This document shows positions 1 through 8,331 of a stretch of 34,268 bases of DNA, piece by piece. Position 1 is the first letter of the stretch; every line of letters starts with the position of its first letter. The stretch is taken from positions 1-34,268 of the IMG/VR virus record IMGVR_UViG_3300017967_000093, one strand, 5' to 3'. Both the position numbers and the translations under genes were made by a program. Source of the DNA: a virus. The notes below the pieces were generated by a model. That model was not told where the DNA came from. It made no database searches and saw only the letters and a list, made by a program, of their open reading frames with translations.

Positions 1-176
1 CTAGACATCCAGGCATCAGTAAAGATACCCCCGTAGTATGGAAAAGTGTGCCCTAAATTGATATGAACGGTGCCATCATCAACACCGTTCATTACCTGTG
101 TTTCTTCTGCTAAACTATAAGAGGAGCAAAAGTAAAGCAGCAGCCCCGCCAGCAGCGTACCAGCCTGTTTTATCAT
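1..176 (-). CDS. Secreted protein, N-terminal part only (runs off window edge)
   Basis: A minus-strand frame is open from an ATG at 174-176 to the window edge (58 codons). It begins with a convincing signal peptide: MIKQ, a hydrophobic stretch (about residues 5-16), then CSSSYSLA before a likely cleavage site near residue 24. The mature part contains the stretch HINLGHTFPYYGGIFTDAW. It resembles the F-PYYG-x-W motif near the start of some secreted beta-rich (nidogen-like) modules, but that likeness is weak. A purine-rich GAGGAAGAAG lies just before the ATG. The first 20 or so codons overlap the end of the upstream Asn/Thr-rich gene in another frame, which suggests translational coupling. Function is unknown; an exported adhesin or surface protein is possible. 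The frame, signal peptide and overlap are seen directly; the role is inference. Confidence 0.6.
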   Translation of the reverse strand, partial: MIKQAGTLLAGLLLYFCSSYSLAEETQVMNGVDDGTVHINLGHTFPYYGGIFTDAWMS

Positions 177-1104
177 CTTCTTCCTCGTCTTTCATTTTAA
201 CTTCGTCTAATGCGTTATCAGGAATTAGCTGAGGATTTTCTACCCACGCTTCTAATGCCTCATCGCCGATTTTACCTTCGAAAGGACAAGGAGTGCCTGC
301 CATCATCATGGCTTTCCAAACTCTTTCGTCCTGACACATTGTAGATACAGCAGCGACACGCATTCCCATATCATATAAAGTTTTGGACAATTTAATTCTT
401 TCGCAGTTCATATCTCTTACAGACTTTCCTGCAGACAAACCTAGAATTTGAGTTTGTATTGCTCCAGAAACACCTGTTGTACATAGGTCTTGAGAATAAG
501 AAGATCCTATACTAGGAGCGATTGCAGATGGAGGTGGAGATTTAATTTCCTGCTCAATCTTTTGTGTTGATGTGCTCTCGTTACGATTTATATTCTCGTT
601 TCTATTGTTGTTGGTGTTGTTTGTTGTAACATTACTATCAGACTCGCTATAGTTCGTATTTGTGTTATTAGACGTACTATTGGAAGTGCTATTATTAATG
701 TTAGTGTTGGTGTTGTTGCTTACTGTATTGTTATTATTGGTATTCACATTGTTACTATTAATATTGGTATTATTGTTGTTATTATTCGTATTGGTATTAT
801 TCGATGTGCTATTAATAGTGGTATTATTTGTGTTCGTATTAGTATTTGTGTTATTAGACGTACTGTTAATAGTGGTATTATTTGTGTTCGTATTGGTATT
901 CGTGTTAGTTGACGTACTATTTACAGTCGTGTTATTATTATTCGTGTTGACGTTGGTGTTGGTGTTCGTTGATGTGCTGGTTGTGTTAGTAGTATTGGTG
1001 GTATTAACATTGGTGGTAGTCTCACTACTACTAGAATCTGCATCTTGTGCAAAAACAGGGAAGGCCAACAAAACAGCGGCGAACATAATTATAAAGTTAC
1101 GCAT
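115..1104 (-). CDS. Secreted Asn/Thr-rich repeat protein
   Basis: A 329-residue protein with a clear signal peptide (MRNF then a hydrophobic core, cleavage probably after FAQ at about residue 20). Residues 25-180 are almost only Asn, Thr and Ser, with a period of about 18 residues. A proline-rich linker (SPPPSA) follows, then a folded-looking domain with four cysteines (about residues 205-290). The C-terminus is acidic and ends in a short hydrophobic tail of Ala and Leu that could be a membrane anchor or part of an export signal. AGGAG sits 6 bases before the ATG. The divergent late promoter at 1183-1194 is well placed to drive it. CsgA-type curlin repeats were looked for and the Q/G/N spacing is absent. 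Function unknown; an extracellular or virion-surface low-complexity protein is the best guess. Confidence 0.8.
   Translation of the reverse strand: MRNFIIMFAAVLLAFPVFAQDADSSSSETTTNVNTTNTTNTTSTSTNTNTNVNTNNNNTTVNSTSTNTNTNTNTNNTTINSTSNNTNTNTNTNNTTINSTSNNTNTNNNNNNTNINSNNVNTNNNNTVSNNTNTNINNSTSNSTSNNTNTNYSESDSNVTTNNTNNNRNENINRNESTSTQKIEQEIKSPPPSAIAPSIGSSYSQDLCTTGVSGAIQTQILGLSAGKSVRDMNCERIKLSKTLYDMGMRVAAVSTMCQDERVWKAMMMAGTPCPFEGKIGDEALEAWVENPQLIPDNALDEVKMKDEEEDDKTGWYAAGGAAALLLLLL
801..962 (-). repeat. Three tandem copies of a 54-bp coding repeat
   Basis: Copies begin at 801, 855 and 909 and encode 18-residue Asn/Thr/Ser units such as NNTTINSTSNNTNTNTNT. Copies 1 and 2 are nearly identical; copy 3 is more diverged and weaker decay continues on both sides. 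Such an array can expand or contract by slippage without changing the frame. Confidence 0.75.
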
Positions 1105-1151
1105 TTTGGTCTCCTAGAGTTATTTTTTTTGTGTTTTCACCTCCAATTTCC

Positions 1152-1180
1152 TTGACATGTATGTAAAAATTTTATATAAT
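1152..1180 (+). promoter_or_regulatory. Consensus sigma70-type promoter
   Basis: TTGACA (1152-1157), a 17-base spacer and TATAAT (1175-1180) match the bacterial housekeeping consensus at all 12 positions. It lies in the 173-base gap between divergent genes and points at the gene starting at 1278 and the long operon beyond. Start of transcription would be near 1187. Confidence 0.8.
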
Positions 1181-1182
1181 TG

Positions 1183-1194
1183 TATTTATAAATA
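1183..1194. promoter_or_regulatory. Palindromic T4-type late promoter, both directions
   Basis: TATTTATAAATA is its own reverse complement and so holds TATAAATA on both strands (plus 1187-1194, minus 1190-1183). TATAAATA is the T4 late promoter element recognised by gp55 with gp33. The plus copy faces the gene at 1278; the minus copy faces the secreted repeat protein that starts at 1104. It sits two bases after the -10 box of the sigma70-type promoter. Confidence 0.7.
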
Positions 1195-1243
1195 TTAATT
1201 GGCATATACGGTAAAATTGATATTATTTTTTAGTAAAAACTCT

Positions 1244-1251
1244 TATAAATC
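1244..1251 (+). promoter_or_regulatory. Possible second late promoter (TATAAATC)
   Basis: A 7/8 match to the T4 late element. It would give a leader of about 20 bases carrying the GAGAGAAGGAAGG ribosome binding site of the gene at 1278. Less certain than the full match at 1187. Confidence 0.35.
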
Positions 1252-1277
1252 TCTATGAGAGAGAAGGAAGGTATATT

Positions 1278-1631
1278 ATGGCTTACTTGAACTTACAAAA
1301 CTCTCTACGTTACGACATGTCCGGACGAAAAAGAAGAAAGAAAAAGTCCCAAGCCGTATCTACCCCCCGCCGCAAAAAATCAGAATTCAAAGAGTATGTG
1401 CCAACGAACAAATATGTTCGGGACGAGGACCATCGCGAAAAGTATCCTTCACTTATGGAGAAGCAAGTCGCGGATGGAACATTTAACAAAAATGGCGGTG
1501 TTGGTTCTAAAAAAGAACCTATGCGTTATACAGGTACTCTTATTAAGGGTATTGCCACAATGCACAAATCCAATGCCGTCCCAATTATAGATGATCAACA
1601 TGCAAAAGATATTGCAAGAATGCGTAGATAA
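1278..1631 (+). CDS. Small basic protein of unknown function
   Basis: A 117-residue protein preceded by a good GAAGGAAGG ribosome binding site. Residues 16-37 are strongly basic (RKRRKKK and a second RRKK patch), and a third basic patch lies near the C-terminus (ARMRR). The rest is polar with no membrane segment or enzyme motif that I recognise. The basic N-terminus suggests nucleic-acid contact or a virion-internal role, but this is only inference. It is the first gene after the early/late promoter region and is followed closely by another small gene. Confidence 0.75.
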   Translation: MAYLNLQNSLRYDMSGRKRRKKKSQAVSTPRRKKSEFKEYVPTNKYVRDEDHREKYPSLMEKQVADGTFNKNGGVGSKKEPMRYTGTLIKGIATMHKSNAVPIIDDQHAKDIARMRR

Positions 1632-1653
1632 ATTTTTTAAAAAGGAGAAAAAA

Positions 1654-1860
1654 ATGACTGTAAGAAATGTACCATTTGCTGAGGGGCCTTTCGCAGACTC
1701 AATCGGTGAGGACTTGCAGGAAGGTGTATTGATGAGAGAGATGACCGTTATTAAAGTTAGGAACGGGTTCTTAGTTCGTGAAATCCATAGACGAGATTAT
1801 ATGGATAACGGAGATTATAACGACACTTCCACAATTACGCCTATTACAAAGGTGGAATAA
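1654..1860 (+). CDS. Small hypothetical protein (68 aa)
   Basis: The frame is open from an earlier ATG at 1591, but that start lies inside the upstream gene. The ATG at 1654 has AAAGGAG 7 bases before it and is the chosen start. The 68-residue product is mixed-charge, soluble and without a recognised motif (it ends TITPITKVE). It lies 22 bases after one gene and 3 bases before the next, so it is part of the same transcript. Function unknown. Confidence 0.7.
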   Translation: MTVRNVPFAEGPFADSIGEDLQEGVLMREMTVIKVRNGFLVREIHRRDYMDNGDYNDTSTITPITKVE

Positions 1861-1863
1861 TTA

Positions 1864-2169
1864 ATGGCACCTAATGATTTTTCTAAACAAGAATTAGAAA
1901 AAAGCAAACGAATACAAAAAAGCCAAACACCCAAAGGAACAATTGACTGGTATATTAAATGGTTATCCAGCATTTCTGTTCTTTTTGCCGTTGCATTTAG
2001 AAGCTCGGGTGTTCCAGAATTACATATTTGGGACGTCTTTTTAAGCTGGGCAGGTGCAATGGGATGGTTTGTTGTTGGCTTTATGTGGAAAGATAGAGCA
2101 CTTGTCCTGCTAAACGGTGTTATCGGTATTATGCTGTTTGGCTCATTATTGAGATCCTTTTTCTTATGA
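1864..2169 (+). CDS. Small inner-membrane protein
   Basis: A 101-residue protein with a charged N-terminal 27 residues and then three hydrophobic stretches: about residues 31-46, 54-72 and 79-100. The hydrophobic helices are separated by short charged loops (PELHIWD and WKDRA), so two or three membrane passes are likely. It is preceded by AAGGTGG. Its TGA stop overlaps the next ATG by four bases. Small hydrophobic proteins of this kind are common in T4-like marine phages. A holin role was considered, since a cell-wall hydrolase is encoded at 18216, but the two are far apart and nothing specific supports it. Confidence 0.75.
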   Translation: MAPNDFSKQELEKSKRIQKSQTPKGTIDWYIKWLSSISVLFAVAFRSSGVPELHIWDVFLSWAGAMGWFVVGFMWKDRALVLLNGVIGIMLFGSLLRSFFL

Positions 2170-2786
2170 AGATAACAAAAGAGAGACTGTCCTTGTATAT
2201 GGACTATGTAAGATATCAAAATCATCTAAGCCAAAGATTTTCAGATTGTTTTTATTCTAGTCAACTAGATAGTAAAAGTTGGTTAATTGAAAAACTAAGA
2301 CTGTATTCCGACTGCAGAAAATTCAACAACGTTCATATATTCGGAGGATGGTACGGCGTTCTAGCTACTCTCCTAAAAGATAACTTTCAAATTCTGGGCG
2401 ATATTACAACTGTAGACATTGATCCAGATTGCGAAGAGGTTGTAAGGCGAATAACAACCAAAGAAGATAAAATTAATGCTGTTACATGTGATATGATGAA
2501 GTATGTTTATAATGACACTCCTGAGCTAGTAATAAATACTTCTTGTGAACACATTAACCAAATGTCGTATTACAGATGGTGGGATAATGTTCCTATGGGT
2601 ACATGGTTTGTCGTACAAAGCAACAATTTGGAAATAGGTGAACACATCAGAACAGCATCGTCTTTACAAGAGTTTGAAGGACAATGCGGGCATGAAAACA
2701 TATTGTATTCTGGTGAATTGGATTGTGGAAACTTCTCTAGATACATGATTATAGGCATTAAAGATGGGTACGAAATACGAGTCTGA
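2166..2786 (+). CDS. SAM-dependent methyltransferase-like protein
   Basis: A 206-residue protein with a class I methyltransferase pattern. A glycine-rich motif I is at residues 57-65 (HIFGGWYGV), an acidic end of strand beta-2 at 83-87 (VDIDP), and a later ELVINTSCEH segment could be motif IV. The family transfers a methyl group from S-adenosylmethionine; the acceptor cannot be told here. The gene opens the coupled operon: its ATG overlaps the previous stop (ATGA), and its own end overlaps the radical SAM gene by 23 bases. This ties it to radical SAM and sugar genes rather than to a restriction system. Fold assignment is fairly sure; substrate unknown. Confidence 0.65.
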   Translation: MKITKERLSLYMDYVRYQNHLSQRFSDCFYSSQLDSKSWLIEKLRLYSDCRKFNNVHIFGGWYGVLATLLKDNFQILGDITTVDIDPDCEEVVRRITTKEDKINAVTCDMMKYVYNDTPELVINTSCEHINQMSYYRWWDNVPMGTWFVVQSNNLEIGEHIRTASSLQEFEGQCGHENILYSGELDCGNFSRYMIIGIKDGYEIRV

Positions 2787-4254
2787 TGTAGAACAAATTC
2801 GTCAGACTACAAAACAACTAGAAGAACAAATTAGTCCAACCTTTTGTTTGGCTAAATGGCATCACACCTCAATATACATGTACTCTGGGCAAACGCATAG
2901 CTGTTATCACCCACGACCCCATGATATTTCTGTAGAAGAAATCAAAGTAAACCCAGCAGCTCTGCATAATACAAGCACAAAGAAAAAAGAAAGAGCAGAG
3001 ATGCTTGTTGGTGAAAAACCAGATGGGTGTAAGTATTGTTGGAACGTTGAAAGTTTAGATACTGATGAAACACCTTGGGAACAGCAACACATTAGCGATA
3101 GAAAAATTCGTAATGCTAGTATCTTTACACCTGAGCGTATAGAAGAAATTAAAAGCATGCCGTGGGATTACAATGTTAATCCAGAATATATAGAAGTTGC
3201 ATTTCACAATGAATGTAACTTTAAATGTGGTTACTGCCATCCTGCTGTAAGCACAAGCTTCTATAATGAAATTAAAAAGTTTGGTCCATACAACATGGTT
3301 AAAAACCATGCCTTAGATATAGACTACATTGAACAGAGCTCTTTGTTATCATCATTGAAAGATGAAGACAATAATCCCTTTATTAAGGCTTGGTGGGAAT
3401 GGTGGCCCGAGATGTCCAAGACATTAAACATCTTGCGTATTACTGGCGGAGAGCCACTGTTACACAAATCCACGTGGCGGTTATTTAATGATCTAAAAGA
3501 AAATCCTAAGCCTGATTTAGAAATTAATGTTAATAGCAATCTCGGTATGACACATAGGCACGTGGAAAAACTAGTGCCTATTATAAATGATCTTTTAGAC
3601 AGTAAAAAAATTAGAAAGTTTAAGATGTTTACAAGCATGGATACTTGGGGTAAACGTGCTGAGTATTTGCGAACAGGATTAGATGTAAATAAGTGGGAAA
3701 AGAATCAGGACATTTATGTTAGAGGAGTTAAGTCCCATATTACGCACATGTGTACATTCAATATCTTGTCAGTAACTTCTTTTACAGAGTATTTACAAAA
3801 GATTTTAGATTGGCGTGAACTTTATGATGATGTAATTCCTGTATTGGATCCTAGAAATCCACAAGATCGAAAAATAAGGTTTGATACTCCTTATTTAAAA
3901 GAGCCTTTACAATATGATATGCACATTCTTCCTAAAGAAGAATATTTGCCTCACTTTGACAACATCTTAAAGTTTATTGATGATAATAGAGACGACTCGG
4001 ACACTAAAAAATTTAGTGATATAGAATATGAAAGATTTAGACGTGTTAGAGATTATTTTGCCGAAGTTCAGTATGATGATGAAAAAGTAAAACAAGGAAG
4101 AATAGATTTTTATAAATGGTTTACAGAAATAGATAGAAGAAGGGATACAAACTTTTTAGAAACATTTCCAGATATGGAATCATTTTGGAATCTATGTAAA
4201 CACTTAGCGGAAGAAGAAAACAATACTAGAATAGAGGTAGTCAATGTCGGATAG
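2764..4254 (+). CDS. N-twitch radical SAM protein (copy 1)
   Basis: A 496-residue radical SAM enzyme. The cluster-binding CxxxCxxC is at residues 151-158 (CNFKCGYC). The SAM-contact GGEP motif lies near residue 228 (RITGGEPL). Upstream is a separate four-cysteine set (Cys28, 47, 89 and 92 in FCLAKW, HSCYHP and GCKYCW), typical of twitch-type auxiliary [Fe-S] domains at the N-terminus. Enzymes of this layout use a 5'-deoxyadenosyl radical to modify a bound substrate; the reaction of this phage group is not known to me. A paralogue is encoded at 10223. The start overlaps the methyltransferase gene and the end overlaps an SGNH gene by 11 bases, so all are co-translated. Confidence 0.85.
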   Translation: MGTKYESDVEQIRQTTKQLEEQISPTFCLAKWHHTSIYMYSGQTHSCYHPRPHDISVEEIKVNPAALHNTSTKKKERAEMLVGEKPDGCKYCWNVESLDTDETPWEQQHISDRKIRNASIFTPERIEEIKSMPWDYNVNPEYIEVAFHNECNFKCGYCHPAVSTSFYNEIKKFGPYNMVKNHALDIDYIEQSSLLSSLKDEDNNPFIKAWWEWWPEMSKTLNILRITGGEPLLHKSTWRLFNDLKENPKPDLEINVNSNLGMTHRHVEKLVPIINDLLDSKKIRKFKMFTSMDTWGKRAEYLRTGLDVNKWEKNQDIYVRGVKSHITHMCTFNILSVTSFTEYLQKILDWRELYDDVIPVLDPRNPQDRKIRFDTPYLKEPLQYDMHILPKEEYLPHFDNILKFIDDNRDDSDTKKFSDIEYERFRRVRDYFAEVQYDDEKVKQGRIDFYKWFTEIDRRRDTNFLETFPDMESFWNLCKHLAEEENNTRIEVVNVG

Positions 4255-5002
4255 ACTTATTATAGGAATAGGTGATTCTTTTATACAGGGTGCAGAAGCC
4301 GGGGGTGAAGAAGCATCTTTTCTAGCTCAATATGCTAACATTTGTAATGCAGATTATATTAACCTAGGTACAGAGGGAGTTGGCAATCTTGGTTCTGTTT
4401 TGAATTTATTCATGTACGACTTAGGATTGAGTGATTATCAAGAAAAGTATTTAATTTGGATGCCAACAGCTTTATCCAGGGTAGACTATTTAAATCCTAA
4501 ATGGGTTCCTAAACCGAAAAAAACTTTTAATGAATTTTTAACCATTTTTCCTAATTCAGAACCCCCCAATGTTCACGGAGAAGAACATCAAGAACTATGT
4601 AAAATCTGGGCTAAGATAAGTTCTCAAAGATCTGAGAATACAAACTTTTTACTGTCTTATAAATTACTTAAACAATTTTGTCATGCGAACGGGATATTGA
4701 ATTATAAGATTTTTCCCTCTTTTACAAACGAGTATAAACAGGAAAAATTTCTTTATTTTGATAATCACCTATATACATCAATTCAATGGACAGATATAAT
4801 TACTGTTGGTGGTCATTCTAATATGTTTGACTGGTGTGTGAAAGAGCTTTTGTTACTTGAAGAGGAAATTACCACCTTTGATCTTATTAACAAAAAAGTT
4901 CAACATCAAAATTTAGAAAAATATTTTCACGAAAGAGGTCATCCCACTCGTTTAGGACATACACTATTTGCAAGAGCTCTTGCTCAGGAACATCAATTAT
5001 GA
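4244..5002 (+). CDS. SGNH/GDSL hydrolase-like protein (copy 1)
   Basis: A 252-residue protein that starts with the block I motif GIGDSF, putting the nucleophile at Ser12. A block II-like glycine occurs in NLGTEGVGN (about residues 39-47), and the C-terminal block V-like HPTRLGH begins at residue 233. The family hydrolyses or transfers acyl esters, often acetyl groups on sugars or lipids. The usual Asp three residues before the catalytic His is not evident (RGHPT), so activity is not guaranteed. AGAGGTAG precedes the ATG. The gene overlaps both neighbours and ends in ATGA with the epimerase. It is one of three SGNH-like genes in this operon. Confidence 0.75.
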   Translation: MSDRLIIGIGDSFIQGAEAGGEEASFLAQYANICNADYINLGTEGVGNLGSVLNLFMYDLGLSDYQEKYLIWMPTALSRVDYLNPKWVPKPKKTFNEFLTIFPNSEPPNVHGEEHQELCKIWAKISSQRSENTNFLLSYKLLKQFCHANGILNYKIFPSFTNEYKQEKFLYFDNHLYTSIQWTDIITVGGHSNMFDWCVKELLLLEEEITTFDLINKKVQHQNLEKYFHERGHPTRLGHTLFARALAQEHQL

Positions 5003-6003
5003 AAATTTTAATTACAGGCATCGCGGGTTTTTTAGGAAGTCATTTAGGCGAAAGACTTGTAAAGAATACAAATCACACAATTATTGGAAACGATAACTTG
5101 TTAGGCGGGTATGTTGATAATATACCTGAAGGAGTAAGTCGTTATAAGGTTGATTGTTGTGATTATGAAGGAATGTATAGAATTCTTGAGGGAGTTGATG
5201 TTGTAATACATACAGCCGCCACTGCACACGAAGGACTGTCTGTTTTTTCACCTTCATTTATTACTAAAAACATTTATGATGCCAGTGTTACAACAATGAG
5301 TGCTGCCATAGCAAGGGGAGTTAAGAAATTTATTTTTTGTAGTTCAATGGCAAGATATGGCGATCAAGAAGCACCCTTTACAGAGGACATGACGCCTCAG
5401 CCTGTTGATCCTTATGCTATTGCTAAAGTAGCTGCCGAAGATACCCTAAGAATATTATCTAAAGTTCATGGAATGGATTATGTTATAGCTGTCCCGCATA
5501 ATATTGTAGGACCCAGACAAAGATATGACGATCCTTTTAGAAATGTTATGAGCATAATGATTAATAGAAACCTAATGGGCAAGCCTGCTATTATTTACGG
5601 AGACGGGGAACAAACAAGATGCTTTTCCTACGTAGATGATTGTGTTGACTGTTTAGAACAAATGATTTATAGAAAAGATATTAATGGTGAGGTAATTAAT
5701 ATTGGGCCTGACTCAGGCGAAGTAACAATTAATACATTAGCAGAAATGATTTCCTCAATTACTAGGTGTAATGAGGCTCCAATATATATGGAAGGCAGAC
5801 CACAAGAAGTTAAACACGCAACTTGTTCTGCAGAAAAGGCAAAAAAACTTTTAAACTACACCCCCAATTCTGATTTACTTATGATGATTAAATCTACTGT
5901 AGAATATATAAAATTACGAGGACCAAAACCCTTTAATTATAATTTGCCTGTAGAGATTATAAATGAAAAAACTCCCAAAACTTGGAAAGATGGATTAATG
6001 TAA
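4999..6003 (+). CDS. NAD-dependent sugar epimerase/dehydratase
   Basis: A 334-residue extended SDR protein. It shows the NAD-binding GxxGxxG at residues 7-13 (GIAGFLG), the active-site serines at 115-116 (FCSSMARYG), and YxxxK at Tyr139-Lys143 (YAIAK). The segment GPRQRYDDPF and the later CFSYVDD motif are typical of nucleotide-sugar 4-epimerases and dehydratases. It would act in the cytoplasm on a UDP-, GDP- or dTDP-linked sugar. The length fits the family. It is coupled by ATGA to an SGNH-like gene and by TAATG to a possible glycosyltransferase, which supports a role in glycan building or modification. The exact sugar cannot be told. Confidence 0.88.
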   Translation: MKILITGIAGFLGSHLGERLVKNTNHTIIGNDNLLGGYVDNIPEGVSRYKVDCCDYEGMYRILEGVDVVIHTAATAHEGLSVFSPSFITKNIYDASVTTMSAAIARGVKKFIFCSSMARYGDQEAPFTEDMTPQPVDPYAIAKVAAEDTLRILSKVHGMDYVIAVPHNIVGPRQRYDDPFRNVMSIMINRNLMGKPAIIYGDGEQTRCFSYVDDCVDCLEQMIYRKDINGEVINIGPDSGEVTINTLAEMISSITRCNEAPIYMEGRPQEVKHATCSAEKAKKLLNYTPNSDLLMMIKSTVEYIKLRGPKPFNYNLPVEIINEKTPKTWKDGLM

Positions 6004-7367
6004 TGAAGTTTGCATTTGAGAAAATAGAACCAGACTTTGAAAACTTTATAGATTATCCTGATAAAAATACATCAGGATTAAATCGCTTTACACCGTGTCC
6101 AATTACAACAACTCTTATGATGCACCGCAATCACAATCTATCCGGTGAGAGAGAAGGTGTTAAACGTAATATGGGTGAGAAGTGGGAGCAAAAGAAATGG
6201 GAAGTGTATCACTATCAAAACGAAAATGATAACGATACAAATTATATTATTTCAACAGCAGTAAATCATAGTCCTATAGATTGGTGTGGAGAAGACAACA
6301 AAGGACTAGCAAAGAACGAAAACTTTCCAAATAGAAAAACACCACTGTCCCTTTTAAATAAAAAATACCTTAAAGATTTGAGGGAAGGAAAGGCTTTGTT
6401 GTTATTGGATCAAAGCCATGAGGGATATCAAACAGAATGGCTTTGGAGTTGGTTTCATAATGATTGTGAGGCGAATAATGTTTCCCCACGAGCAATTATC
6501 TATGTAACAGGAAATTGTTTAGCTGATGAACAATATCAAATTTGGGCAAACTCTTTAGGTATTAAAGAAAGATTAAAAGTCATTCCACATACTCACTTTG
6601 AAAATATGATACATGTGGGTGCTGTAAATAGATTGAGACATCAAGGGCGTCCTTTACCAACGTTATTGGATCAGTTGGAATATAAAAGAAATAATTTAGA
6701 AAAATTAAAAACATTTAATGCACTACAAAAAAGAACAAGGGCACATAGAATTTGGTTTTACAAATATTTAAGAGACGCCAACTTACTTGACAAAGGAGTT
6801 TGTAGTATGAACTCCTGGGATCCTAATTTTACACATATGGAAGATAGGTTTATTCCGCATGATGAATCTGAATTATTAAATAAGGATCTGCCGTTGTTGG
6901 CTTATAATACTCCAAATAACGAAAAAGATGATGGGTATTATATTACAAGATTTAATGATCAAACAATAAAAGACACCTTTGTTAGTGTTGTTAGTGAGGC
7001 ATCTTTTTCTGATCATGACAATACATGCTTTTTAAGTGAAAAAACATTTAAGTCTATTGCAGAGTTTCATCCTTTTATTATATTAGGAAATAAAAACTCG
7101 CTACATTATTTAAAAGACTTTGGCTATAAAACATTTGAAGGTTTTATTGATGAAAGTTACGACAAACTTTCTACATGGGCTAGAATGGAAGCTATTATAA
7201 AAGAGATAAAACGCATAGATGCCATTGAAGACAAAATGTCATGGTTTAGATCTTTGACGCCTATATTAGAACATAATAGAGAGGTTTTAAGAAAAAATTC
7301 TGAGGATTATGTTCCTAAATCTATGGAAACTTTAATACAATATTATAAGGAATATTTTAATGTTTAA
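6003..7367 (+). CDS. Conserved-looking protein, possible glycosyltransferase
   Basis: The frame is open from an ATG at 5982, but the ATG at 6003 forms a TAATG junction with the epimerase stop and is preferred (454 residues). The N-terminal half has no motif that I recognise. The C-terminal part contains FLSEKTFKSIAEFHPFIILG, followed by LKDFGYKTF. An E-K-x-F-x-x-I-A-x-x-H/P-F-I pattern of this kind is seen at the donor-binding end of some GT-B glycosyltransferases, such as fucosyltransferases of family GT10. This is a motif-level likeness only. The setting between an epimerase and SGNH-like proteins agrees with sugar transfer. Confidence 0.6.
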   Translation: MKFAFEKIEPDFENFIDYPDKNTSGLNRFTPCPITTTLMMHRNHNLSGEREGVKRNMGEKWEQKKWEVYHYQNENDNDTNYIISTAVNHSPIDWCGEDNKGLAKNENFPNRKTPLSLLNKKYLKDLREGKALLLLDQSHEGYQTEWLWSWFHNDCEANNVSPRAIIYVTGNCLADEQYQIWANSLGIKERLKVIPHTHFENMIHVGAVNRLRHQGRPLPTLLDQLEYKRNNLEKLKTFNALQKRTRAHRIWFYKYLRDANLLDKGVCSMNSWDPNFTHMEDRFIPHDESELLNKDLPLLAYNTPNNEKDDGYYITRFNDQTIKDTFVSVVSEASFSDHDNTCFLSEKTFKSIAEFHPFIILGNKNSLHYLKDFGYKTFEGFIDESYDKLSTWARMEAIIKEIKRIDAIEDKMSWFRSLTPILEHNREVLRKNSEDYVPKSMETLIQYYKEYFNV

Positions 7368-8331
7368 AGAAGAGATTCCCGCAATTAACGAAAGTCTTAA
7401 AAAAACAAGACGAGCTGTTATTTGTTTTGGTTGCTCCTTTGCAGAGGGACAAGGCGCCGTGCCCTTTGAAATATATCAAAACTATGCACCACCTCAACAA
7501 GACTTTACTATGGTTTCCTGGAACGATATGCCTTATGAGCACAAAAAGGAAATCGCAGATAAGTATGGGGCAGAACTTTGTCCATATGGTCCTTCTAAAG
7601 ACAATGTCTTTATTAACATGGCTCCAATAGAAAGACAAAACAACTACAGTGGAATTTTATGTAGAGAATTTTTGGATGGATGGACTCACATCAATTTTGG
7701 TATGAGGGGTAATGGTAATAGAGCAAGTATTAATAATCTTTGGCACTATCCTGATCTTAGATTAGATCTTATAGATGAGGTTATTGTCATATACACTCCT
7801 GCAGGAATGGATCGATTTGATTTTGCTAGAAAAGACTTGCCAGATACAGGACACTTTACCCATACTACAATGTGGCCCCATAAGGATGCTCAACCTGAAG
7901 AAGATCCTAGAAAACCACTGTGGGATAGTTATGCGGAGTATCTTTACAGTCCAAGAATGGTTATCCAAGAACAAATATATAATATACATTACCTTATGTC
8001 TTGGATGAAGAATATTAAAAAACATCATTTTATAATGACTCCTGCATATGATAGAGCATACGATAGAGGTGTTTGGTTATCAAAATGGTATATTGAACAA
8101 GAAATGGTTGATATGTTCCCTTGGGAAGCACACTTTAGACCTGGGGGACATCACACATTTATAGAATATGTTGAAGCAACTGAGGGCTTACCTTTATTAG
8201 GTTATTGGGGACTAAACGGTAAAGGTTCGCCTAAAGGATATATAACACCCTGCTCGCATCCTGGCGTAGAAGGACACCGCGTATTCGCAAAAGCAATTTA
8301 TGAGAAATTAAGAAATGAACAAAGAATATAA
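7360..8331 (+). CDS. SGNH hydrolase-like protein (copy 2)
   Basis: A 323-residue protein with a block I motif ICFGCSFAEGQG (Ser26), an NFGMRGNGN segment resembling blocks II and III, and a C-terminal CSHPGVEGHRVFAKAI that matches the block V histidine region. The large middle is rich in Trp, Tyr and His and does not resemble other families I know. It overlaps the upstream gene by 8 bases and the downstream SGNH-like gene by 17, with AAGGA before its ATG. An esterase or acyltransferase acting on a sugar or on a product of the radical SAM enzymes is possible. The fold call is fairly secure; the activity is not. Confidence 0.68.
   Translation: MFKEEIPAINESLKKTRRAVICFGCSFAEGQGAVPFEIYQNYAPPQQDFTMVSWNDMPYEHKKEIADKYGAELCPYGPSKDNVFINMAPIERQNNYSGILCREFLDGWTHINFGMRGNGNRASINNLWHYPDLRLDLIDEVIVIYTPAGMDRFDFARKDLPDTGHFTHTTMWPHKDAQPEEDPRKPLWDSYAEYLYSPRMVIQEQIYNIHYLMSWMKNIKKHHFIMTPAYDRAYDRGVWLSKWYIEQEMVDMFPWEAHFRPGGHHTFIEYVEATEGLPLLGYWGLNGKGSPKGYITPCSHPGVEGHRVFAKAIYEKLRNEQRI

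Noticed and set aside
115-1104. Curlin (CsgA-like) identity for the secreted repeat protein
   Set aside because: The repeat lacks the regular Ser, Gln, Gly and Asn spacing of curlin repeats and is dominated by Asn-Thr pairs.
662-1117. Long plus-strand frame encoding almost only Leu and Val
   Set aside because: It is the complement of the Asn/Thr repeat gene: AAC/ACT-type codons read backwards give Val/Leu. The minus gene has a signal peptide and ribosome binding site; this frame has neither.
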